A stretch of 64,000 bases of DNA, taken from positions 62,001-126,000 of the forward strand of contig CAIJMI010000004.1 of assembly GCA_903821745.1 (NCBI GenBank). Reading direction: 5' to 3'. A program made the position numbers and the translations under genes. Origin of the DNA: Candidatus Gottesmanbacteria bacterium (lineage in GTDB: Bacteria > Patescibacteria > Microgenomatia > UBA10105 > UBA927). The notes beneath the pieces were generated by a model. It had not been told where the DNA came from, did no database searches, and was given only the letters and a program-made list of their open reading frames with translations. Position 1 is the stretch's first letter. Every line of letters begins with the position of its first letter. This document shows, piece after piece, positions 58,235 to 64,000 of this stretch.

Positions 58235-59158
58235 ATGTTGACTGTTTCAGCACCAGGAAAACTTATGCTTATGGGGGAACATGCCGTTGTGTACGGATAC
58301 CCCTGTATTGTAACCGCGGTGTCTGAACGGTTATCTGTGTCAATTGAAGAAACACAGGATGAAAAAATAACTATTGATGCGCCACAGGTGAAGGACACCC
58401 GATTTGTGGATCAGGCAATTATTGAAGGATGTAAGGCATGGAACATTACGCATCATGGTTTACGTTTAACCACCCACAGCAATTTTTCTAACTGTTATGG
58501 ATTCGGATCATCATCAGCGGTTACTGTTGCAACACTGTATGCAATTGCAACCCTTTTTAAACAATCTCTTGATACAAAAATGTTGTTTGATCTTGCATAT
58601 CAAACCGTGCTTGCAATTCAAGGTGTAGGTTCTGGATTTGACATTGCCGCAGCAATATATGGTGGAACGATCGTTTATACAAAAGGCGGAAAAATTTTAG
58701 ACCAACTAGCATGGGATTTAAATAATGATGTGTCACTGGTTGTTGGATATACGGGAATGAAAGCAGATACACCAACCATTGTAAAAGAGATCGCAAAAAA
58801 GAAAGAAGAACAACCAGAACGGGTAAATAGAATTTTTGAAGCAATTGCAAAACTCGTGATGCAGGCCAAAACTGCAGGAGACAAAAAAGATTGGGAAACT
58901 GTTGGGAAATTTATGAATTTCAATCAAGAATATTTGCGTGATCTTGGAGTAAGCACTGAAAAACTTGAGGTAATGATTCATGCGGCAAACAAAGCAGGGG
59001 CCTACGGTGCAAAATTATCGGGCGCAGGAGGCGGCGATTGTATGATTGCACTGACCCTAACGGAAAAAAAGAAAATTATTGAACAGGCAATTATTTCAGT
59101 AGGTGGTATTGTTGTTCCCGTGAGTATCCATACGGAAGGGGTACGGATAGAGCAATGA
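58235..59158 (+). CDS. GHMP kinase, probable phosphomevalonate kinase
   Basis: A 307-residue enzyme similar in plan to the preceding gene: VSAPGKLMLMGEHAVVYGYP, then NCYGFGSSSAVTVATLYAIA, then QGVGSGFDIAAAIYGGTIVY and YGAKLSGAGGGDCMIALTLT. The GSGFDIAAAIYGG motif is typical of phosphomevalonate kinases, where mevalonate kinases have NPSGxDN-type residues, so this gene most likely does the second phosphorylation. The start keeps the mevalonate-kinase-like GEHAVVYG, so a duplicated mevalonate kinase is the alternative. Its end overlaps the decarboxylase start by 4 bases. Confidence 0.82.
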   Translation: MLTVSAPGKLMLMGEHAVVYGYPCIVTAVSERLSVSIEETQDEKITIDAPQVKDTRFVDQAIIEGCKAWNITHHGLRLTTHSNFSNCYGFGSSSAVTVATLYAIATLFKQSLDTKMLFDLAYQTVLAIQGVGSGFDIAAAIYGGTIVYTKGGKILDQLAWDLNNDVSLVVGYTGMKADTPTIVKEIAKKKEEQPERVNRIFEAIAKLVMQAKTAGDKKDWETVGKFMNFNQEYLRDLGVSTEKLEVMIHAANKAGAYGAKLSGAGGGDCMIALTLTEKKKIIEQAIISVGGIVVPVSIHTEGVRIEQ

Positions 59159-60138
59159 TAAAAATAACGGTGGTTGCACCAGCAAATATCGCGTTTATAA
59201 AATATTGGGGCAAACGGTCAGAAAAATTTCGAATACCACTCAATGATTCCATTTCCATGAATTTAAGCGGAGCAGCAACAACAACAACGGTGGAATTTTC
59301 TTCTGCGTTTGAGAAAGACGACATTACATTTAGTGGAGAAACAATTTCAGAAAAAGAAATCGAACGGATAACAACGCATCTGGATCGGGTTCGACGTATT
59401 GCTCACAAAAAAATATATGCTCGTGTAGTAACGAAAAATTCTTTTCCAAAAGGAACAGGAATTGCATCATCTGCATCCGGATTTGCAGCACTCACCGTTG
59501 CAGCGACACAAGCAATTGACCTTCGTCTTTCAGAAAAAGCGGTAACTATACTTGCTCGTATTGGATCAGGGTCTGCATGTCGAAGTATTCCTGACGGATT
59601 TTCTTGGTGGCATGCTGGAAAAAAATCGTCTGATTCTTATGCAGAATCTTTTGTTCCATCAACGTGGTGGGATATACGTGACATCTTGTGTGTTGTTTCA
59701 ACGGAAGCAAAAAAAATATCAAGCACGGAGGGAATGGAGAATATACGAACCAGCCCTTATTGGCAAGAACGGATATTGGGAATACCAGAAAAAATTGGGC
59801 GCGTGCAACAGGCTATAAAAGAACGAAATATTAACACACTTGGTAGCATTATCGAAGAAGATGCAATTTCAATGCATTGTGTCATGATGACGCAAAAACC
59901 CCCGTTATTTTATTGGAATGATACGACATTGCGGGTTATGGAAGGAGTGTATGCACTTCGAGCAAAAGGATTTCCAGCTTACTTTACGATAGACGCTGGT
60001 CCTAATGTACACATCATTTGCAGAAGTGAAGAGGAACAAATCATTGTGGAAGAAATGAAGAGAATAAACGGTGTACAATCTATTATTGTAAATGAACCGT
60101 GTTTAGGAGCACATAGTATTTCAAGTCATCTATTTTAA
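59155..60138 (+). CDS. mvaD: Diphosphomevalonate decarboxylase
   Basis: A 327-residue GHMP enzyme giving isopentenyl diphosphate with loss of CO2. Visible motifs are APANIAFIKYWGKRSEKFRI, PLNDSISMNLSGAATTTTVE, PKGTGIASSASGFAALTVAA (ATP loop), RIGSGSACRSIPDGFSWWHA with the catalytic Arg/Ser region, and YFTIDAGPNVHIICRSEEEQ with the catalytic Asp. The active-site set is complete, so the classical route (diphosphate then decarboxylation) is expected rather than the archaeal isopentenyl phosphate kinase variants. Confidence 0.93.
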   Translation: MIKITVVAPANIAFIKYWGKRSEKFRIPLNDSISMNLSGAATTTTVEFSSAFEKDDITFSGETISEKEIERITTHLDRVRRIAHKKIYARVVTKNSFPKGTGIASSASGFAALTVAATQAIDLRLSEKAVTILARIGSGSACRSIPDGFSWWHAGKKSSDSYAESFVPSTWWDIRDILCVVSTEAKKISSTEGMENIRTSPYWQERILGIPEKIGRVQQAIKERNINTLGSIIEEDAISMHCVMMTQKPPLFYWNDTTLRVMEGVYALRAKGFPAYFTIDAGPNVHIICRSEEEQIIVEEMKRINGVQSIIVNEPCLGAHSISSHLF

Positions 60139-60139
60139 T

Positions 60140-60826
60140 ATGGAAGAAAAAAAGATCATCCCACAACATATTGCAATTATCATGGATGGAAATCGGCGGT
60201 GGGCAAAAGAGCGGGGGTTGCCAACGATTGAGGGGCATAGAAAAGTTGCAGATGAAATACTTGAACCACTAATAGAACACGCCGCTAATAAGGGTGTGAA
60301 ATACATAACACTGTGGGCCTGGTCAACAGAAAATTGGAACCGTTCAAGTGCTGAAGTATCTGCCATTATGAAACTATTTCACCATATTATTCAAAATCGC
60401 TGGGGGAGATTACATGAAAAAGGCGTGAAAATTAGGGTGATTGGTGATATTTCCAAGTTCTCGCCTGACATTAAAGACGCCATCACCAAAGTCATTGAGC
60501 AAACAAAGAATAATACGAGGATAACGGCAATTTTTGCACTAAATTATGGCGGACGCGATGAAGTGATTCGAGCAATAAAGAAAATTAAAAATTTTAAAGA
60601 AATGACAACAGAGACGTTTGGAAATGCGCTTGATACTGGGGGAATTCCAGATCCGGAACTCATCATCAGAACAGGTGGAGAACAACGGTTATCTGGATTT
60701 TTGTTATGGCAAAGTGAATATAGTGAGTTATCATTTCCTTCTTGGTATATGCCAGAATTTATACCAAAAAAATTAGATGAATTAATTGAAGAATTTCATT
60801 CTCGACAAAGAAGATTTGGTAAGTAA
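60140..60826 (+). CDS. uppS: Undecaprenyl diphosphate synthase (cis-prenyltransferase)
   Basis: A 228-residue enzyme that extends farnesyl diphosphate with IPP to the C55 lipid carrier. The first motif is IAIIMDGNRRWAKERGLPTI with the catalytic Asp, then GHRKVADEILEPLIEHAANK, TLWAWSTENWNRSSAEVSAI, ALNYGGRDEVIRAIKKIKN and PDPELIIRTGGEQRLSGFLL followed by WQSEYSELSFPSWYMPEFIP. It directly consumes the product of the preceding mevalonate genes, one base after mvaD, and so links the operon to glycan and wall synthesis. It is convergent with the pilin-like gene 2 bases away. Confidence 0.95.
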   Translation: MEEKKIIPQHIAIIMDGNRRWAKERGLPTIEGHRKVADEILEPLIEHAANKGVKYITLWAWSTENWNRSSAEVSAIMKLFHHIIQNRWGRLHEKGVKIRVIGDISKFSPDIKDAITKVIEQTKNNTRITAIFALNYGGRDEVIRAIKKIKNFKEMTTETFGNALDTGGIPDPELIIRTGGEQRLSGFLLWQSEYSELSFPSWYMPEFIPKKLDELIEEFHSRQRRFGK

Positions 60827-60828
60827 AT

Positions 60829-61158
60829 TTACTTAAATATATTTCCTATAGCGCTGATGCCAAAAATAATGCCAAGAAGCTGAGTTAACCAGAAGGCGAC
60901 AAAAATAACAATGAATCCTACGATGGCATATGTCAGTGTTTGTTTCCCCTTTTCCATTTTTTTTGTATCGCCAGCGCTTGTTAAAAGTGTAAAACCTGCG
61001 CTAATTATCATAATGAGAAGTCCGATGCCAGCTATTGGGAGAGCGAATTTAAAGATACCGCTCAGAATATCTCCGAGTGTTTTTGTGGTATTTCCTAACG
61101 GGCCTACATAAGTGGTTCCACCTGGAAATTCTACTTTTTGTGCAAGTAATAAATGCAT
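60829..61158 (-). CDS. VirB2/TrbC-like pilin protein
   Basis: A 109-residue paralogue of the pilins at 50-52 kb. After MHLLLAQKVEFPGGTTYVGP come helix 1 (FALPIAGIGLLIMIISAGFT), the loop LLTSAGDTKKMEKGKQTLTY with SAGD in the GGD position, and helix 2 (AIVGFIVIFVAFWLTQLLGI). It starts one base after the stop of the Cys-rich pilin-like gene, and both are on the minus strand, outside the main array and beyond the mevalonate operon. Confidence 0.8.
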   Translation of the reverse strand: MHLLLAQKVEFPGGTTYVGPLGNTTKTLGDILSGIFKFALPIAGIGLLIMIISAGFTLLTSAGDTKKMEKGKQTLTYAIVGFIVIFVAFWLTQLLGIIFGISAIGNIFK

Positions 61159-61159
61159 A

Positions 61160-61723
61160 TTATTTGAAACCTGGAATAGCTAATATTTTTACGCCTATAA
61201 GTTGCAACAGAAAAATGGAAAATATGATGAGCAAGAGTCCTGTGATAGCTGCGTTGACAAGTTCTTTTCCTGCGTTAAGTTTTTCAGGATTTCCTGCTGA
61301 CATCATAATTTGAAGTGCTCCAAATAAAATCAGGAGAAAGGCGATTCCTCCTGCAATGCCTACGCCTAAGGTTGAAAGGGTAGTAACTAATCCAATTGCT
61401 GTTGCATCAATGCAACCGATTGCTGTCCACACTTTTGTATTCGTTTTCATGCAATCTTTACAGTGTGTTTGATCTGCTGGGTTAGGAAGGATTTCACAAG
61501 CAGTCTTTGGGATTATTATACTATTTCCTTCACTTTCAGCACACCGTAAATTGAAATAACAAATATTTTGCCCAACGACGATAGAATTACCACTACAACA
61601 GGTTTTACCAAGAGGTTTACATTCCCCATTCGGAATGCAATCTGCCGCCACAATGGGAGTCCCTTGAGTCAGAAAGAGTACCGCAACAACAAAGGTAAGT
61701 ATGAAAGAAACTACTTTTTTCAC
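61160..61723 (-). CDS. Pilin-like protein with signal peptide and Cys-rich external domain
   Basis: A 187-residue protein starting with GTG. A signal peptide (KKVVSFILTFVVAVLFLTQG, then TPIVAA) leads to an external domain of about 75 residues with ten cysteines (DCIPNGECKPLGKTCCSGNS, NICYFNLRCAE, HCKDCMKTNTKVWTAIGCID), then the pilin-type helical pair (GVGIAGGIAFLLILFGALQI; AAITGLLLIIFSIFLLQLIG) with loop MMSAGNPEKLNAGKELVNA. An even number of cysteines outside the membrane suggests disulfides. It may be a tip, a base or an adhesive subunit. A TACACT box 6 bases before the GTG suggests leaderless transcription. Confidence 0.75.
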   Translation of the reverse strand: MKKVVSFILTFVVAVLFLTQGTPIVAADCIPNGECKPLGKTCCSGNSIVVGQNICYFNLRCAESEGNSIIIPKTACEILPNPADQTHCKDCMKTNTKVWTAIGCIDATAIGLVTTLSTLGVGIAGGIAFLLILFGALQIMMSAGNPEKLNAGKELVNAAITGLLLIIFSIFLLQLIGVKILAIPGFK

Positions 61724-61782
61724 TCTTTAAGTGTATCAAAGCTCCCCTTTAAAGAAAAGGGCATGATAGAATGGACATACGC

Positions 61783-63555
61783 ATGAAACGCTTAGTTGGT
61801 ATACTATTTTTTCTTTGTTTGCTTTTTTTTACATTTCCTTTTGTGTCGCCAACTCATGCTCAAGAGTGCACCGTTCCAAATTGTGATCCGAGCGGTTCTG
61901 ATTGTTGGGATCAGTTGCAAAAAGCAAAAGATAAATGTTCGCAAGCGATCAGTGCGATTGAAGCAGCAAAAAAACCACATGTTGATGAACTGCAAAAACT
62001 ACAAAACGCGATTACTGCGTTTCAAACTCGAATTAAGGCGATCGAAGATGAAGCCTTAAAAAAGGCACTTGCAATTGCCGCGGGTGAAAAAGAATTAAAT
62101 GGGTTGCTTGCAATAGCAGACGTGAAGATTCGATCGTTTTACATGCATTCGTTTAATGTGAGTCCGTTATTTGCATTTTTATCCTCAGCAAGTATCGGAT
62201 CAGCAATGCGTGCATATGGATATCAACAAGCAGTCGTGAATGCTGATAAAAAAGTGATTGTGCAAACGGCAACCATGGTGAAGGATTTAGAAGATAGAAA
62301 AGCAGCATTGGAAATAGAGAAGATAAATCTTGCGGCATTGAAGGCAGATGTTGATAAAAAAGCGGTATCTATTAAGCAGTTGGTGGATTCTGCAAATTCA
62401 TATGAAAACGTGTTAAGTACAACGCTTGCTGCAGTGAGCGCAAAACAACAAAGCTTTTTGGCACAAAAACTTGCAGGTCTCGGTATCCCATTATTTGCCA
62501 TCTCAGGTGGGGGGTGTTCAAGCGATTTAACCAATGGAAAAGACCCTGGTTCTGGTTTTAATGGGGCTTTTGGATTTTTTAGTTTTGGAGTGCCAAATAG
62601 GGTAGGACTGAATCAATATGGTGCATGGGGTCGCGCAAAAGCAGGACAGGGATATGAAACAATTCTTCGTGCATATTATAATTTTGATTCCATAGAGCAT
62701 CGCGATGCCACAATTAATGTTGAAGGATATAAAGGATATCCACTTGATGAGTATGTTCAACGTGTTTATGAAGTCCCAGCATCATGGACGGAAAATAATT
62801 CCGCAGCATTAAAAGCCCAAGCAATCGCAATTCGATCTTATGCCCTTGCATATACAAATAACGGTTCTGGATCAATATGCACAACGCAACAATGTCAGGT
62901 ATTCAAGCCTGATCCAAAAACTGATAACAATAATGCTTGGATAAACGCCGTTAATGCAACAGCTGGATTAGTTATGGTTCAGGGGGGCAGTCCTATTAAA
63001 GCATTTTTTTCTTCAACACATGGGGGTTATGCATTTAATACAGGAGATCTAACTGGGTGGTCTACAACGGGATATACAAAACGTATGGTGGATACATCGA
63101 GTGGATCTTTTTCAGGGTTTTCCGATTTACGGAATAATGCATATGATAAAGATAGTCCATGGTTTTATTGTGATTGGGGTGGTCGAAGTAGTGCTAATGG
63201 AACTGCATGGTTAAAGCCTGATGAAGTAGCCGATATTGTGAATGTCATGCTTCTTGTCCAACAGGATAGCAGTGCACAAAATCATGTTGTGCAAACAGAT
63301 AAACCAAATCCAGATGGAACAGATACGTGGGATGCAAGTACCGTTCGTTCTAAGCTTGGCGGATCCGCATACAACACTATTGCCAACATTAGTGTAAATG
63401 CAGATTTTGGTGTTGGTCGTGTGACCAGTGTTACGGTATCAGGCGATGGCAAAACGAGTACGTTTAATGGAAATGATTTTAAGACCTATTTTAACTTGCG
63501 GGCTCCATCCAATATTCAAATTGTCGGTCCCTTGTTTAATGTTGAACGGAAGTAG
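61783..63555 (+). CDS. Coiled-coil / SpoIID-domain cell wall protein
   Basis: About 590 residues. A signal peptide (LVGILFFLCLLFFTFPFVSP, cut near HAQ) is followed by a four-Cys segment (ECTVPNCDPSGSDCWDQLQK) and a coiled coil of about 200 residues (LQKLQNAITAFQTRIKAIED and onward), as in EnvC/CwlO-type proteins. The C-terminal half is the SpoIID/LytB domain: GLNQYGAWGRAKAGQGYETI, LDEYVQRVYEVPASWTENN, LKAQAIAIRSYALAYTNN, ATAGLVMVQGGSPIKAFFSS and THGGYAFNTGDL. SpoIID is a glycan-strand lytic enzyme that acts on denuded strands. ATG 61783 fits the signal peptide better than 61771. Confidence 0.85.
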   Translation: MKRLVGILFFLCLLFFTFPFVSPTHAQECTVPNCDPSGSDCWDQLQKAKDKCSQAISAIEAAKKPHVDELQKLQNAITAFQTRIKAIEDEALKKALAIAAGEKELNGLLAIADVKIRSFYMHSFNVSPLFAFLSSASIGSAMRAYGYQQAVVNADKKVIVQTATMVKDLEDRKAALEIEKINLAALKADVDKKAVSIKQLVDSANSYENVLSTTLAAVSAKQQSFLAQKLAGLGIPLFAISGGGCSSDLTNGKDPGSGFNGAFGFFSFGVPNRVGLNQYGAWGRAKAGQGYETILRAYYNFDSIEHRDATINVEGYKGYPLDEYVQRVYEVPASWTENNSAALKAQAIAIRSYALAYTNNGSGSICTTQQCQVFKPDPKTDNNNAWINAVNATAGLVMVQGGSPIKAFFSSTHGGYAFNTGDLTGWSTTGYTKRMVDTSSGSFSGFSDLRNNAYDKDSPWFYCDWGGRSSANGTAWLKPDEVADIVNVMLLVQQDSSAQNHVVQTDKPNPDGTDTWDASTVRSKLGGSAYNTIANISVNADFGVGRVTSVTVSGDGKTSTFNGNDFKTYFNLRAPSNIQIVGPLFNVERK

Positions 63556-63599
63556 TACAATGAAGCCAGTCGACGCTGTTTAACCATAAACAAACGCCC

Positions 63600-64000
63600 A
63601 TGAATCTATTTACCGCTTTTGCCAAAAGTCCAAAAAACCTCAGGTTTGAAACCCAAGAAAAAAATGAAGTGGTGGTATTATTTTTGCGTCAACACATTGT
63701 CACTCTTGTTCCTTGGATCCTATTAAGCGTTCTTATGGTTTTCGCGCCAACGATTTTATTTCCGCTTCTTATTAAATTGCTTTCTACAGCATTTCCAGTT
63801 CCGGTTGGATATGTCATTATTGGAACATTCTTTTGGTATATCGCAACATTCGGATTTATGATGTCGAAATTTTTATATTGGTTTTTCAATATTTTTATCG
63901 TGACAAATGAACGGATTGTGGATATTGATTTTGTGAATCTTTTGTATAAAGATATTGCCGAAACACAACTTGAACGCGTTCAGGATATCTCATACAGCAC
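63600..64000 (+). CDS. PH-domain (bPH2/YdbS-like) membrane protein, partial
   Basis: An open frame from ATG 63600 runs off the right edge after 133 codons. Two membrane helices (HIVTLVPWILLSVLMVFAPT; PVGYVIIGTFFWYIATFGFM) are followed by FFNIFIVTNERIVDIDFVNL then LYKDIAETQLERVQDISYS, the start of a bacterial PH-like domain as in the YdbS/YdbT family. The function in bacteria is unclear. The 44 bases between it and the SpoIID gene hold no clear promoter. Confidence 0.75.
   Translation, partial: MNLFTAFAKSPKNLRFETQEKNEVVVLFLRQHIVTLVPWILLSVLMVFAPTILFPLLIKLLSTAFPVPVGYVIIGTFFWYIATFGFMMSKFLYWFFNIFIVTNERIVDIDFVNLLYKDIAETQLERVQDISYS

Noticed and set aside
1..64000. CRISPR arrays, insertion sequences or rRNA genes
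   Set aside because: No regularly spaced repeats, transposase motifs or rRNA signatures were seen on either strand.
1..64000. Use of TGA as a sense codon, as in Gracilibacteria or Absconditabacteria
   Set aside because: Several genes end in TGA at the right length, for example the HMG-CoA synthase and nadE genes, and no gene needs read-through.

Overview
The window looks like chromosomal DNA of a small-genome Patescibacteria (Candidate Phyla Radiation) bacterium, most likely from the Microgenomates side. The evidence is a low GC content, very tight gene packing, many promoters whose -10 box sits 6 to 8 bases before the start codon, a single-membrane type IV secretion/pilus-like machine with many small pilin-like genes, a group I intron in a tRNA, and a bacterial mevalonate operon of archaeal flavour. 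TGA, TAA and TAG all act as stops. The phylum placement is inference.

Layout. 1-2.6 kb: the start of a Xer-type recombinase (cut by the window edge), an FtsB-like protein, tRNA-Met, a decayed HTH/LAGLIDADG-like gene, an initiator tRNA split by a 192-nt group I intron, and a structured, T-box-like leader ending at tRNA-Trp and trpS. 2.6-9 kb: trpS (fused to a tRNA-binding domain), a phosphoribosyltransferase-like gene, ftsH, a free-standing 5'-3' exonuclease and a glycosyltransferase. 9-31.4 kb: a large AT-rich surface-polysaccharide locus on both strands. It holds an ABC exporter (permease and ATPase), membrane methyltransferase-like protein, HprK-like kinase, PqqD-like protein, PIG-L deacetylase, S26-type peptidase, NTP_transf_5 nucleotidyltransferase, GT-C enzyme, initiating sugar-phosphate transferase, several GT2/GT4 enzymes, nucleotide-sugar enzymes (oxidoreductase, aminotransferase, epimerases) and an O-antigen ligase/polymerase-like protein. 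pyrH and a 0.6-kb gap with an ftsH fragment lie inside it.

31.4-34.2 kb: dnaA-dnaN with DnaA boxes and an origin-like spacer. 34.2-43.6 kb: a divergent type IV secretion-like block (PrgI/VirB3-like, VirB4 N-domain-like, VirB4 ATPase, M23 peptidase giant and a lipid- or membrane-anchored protein on the minus strand; a VirD4/TraG-like ATPase on the plus strand). 43.6-48.5 kb: nadD-nadE and a 1173-residue unknown protein. 48.5-52.2 kb: a minus-strand array with a VirB6-like membrane protein and six VirB2-like pilin genes. 52.2-60.8 kb: a plus-strand run starting with an ECF sigma factor, a small membrane protein and a Yip1-like protein, then a complete mevalonate route (HMG-CoA reductase, HMG-CoA synthase, thiolase, DUF35 protein, mevalonate kinase, a second GHMP kinase, diphosphomevalonate decarboxylase) ending in undecaprenyl diphosphate synthase. 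60.8-61.7 kb: two more minus-strand pilin-like genes. 61.8-64 kb: a coiled-coil/SpoIID-like wall protein and a PH-domain membrane protein cut by the window edge.

How the parts fit together: the mevalonate operon makes isopentenyl diphosphate and UppS turns prenyl units into the undecaprenyl carrier, which the sugar-phosphate transferase of the polysaccharide locus would load; the ABC exporter and ligase-like protein then move and join the glycan. The secretion-like block and the pilin array are probably one surface machine, with the M23 and SpoIID proteins opening the wall for it. The most unusual items are the intron-bearing initiator tRNA, the T-box-like leader in front of tRNA-Trp/trpS, the HprK/PqqD/NTP_transf_5/S26 set inside a polysaccharide locus, the pilin array interrupted by the mevalonate operon, and a DUF35 protein with no zinc ribbon.
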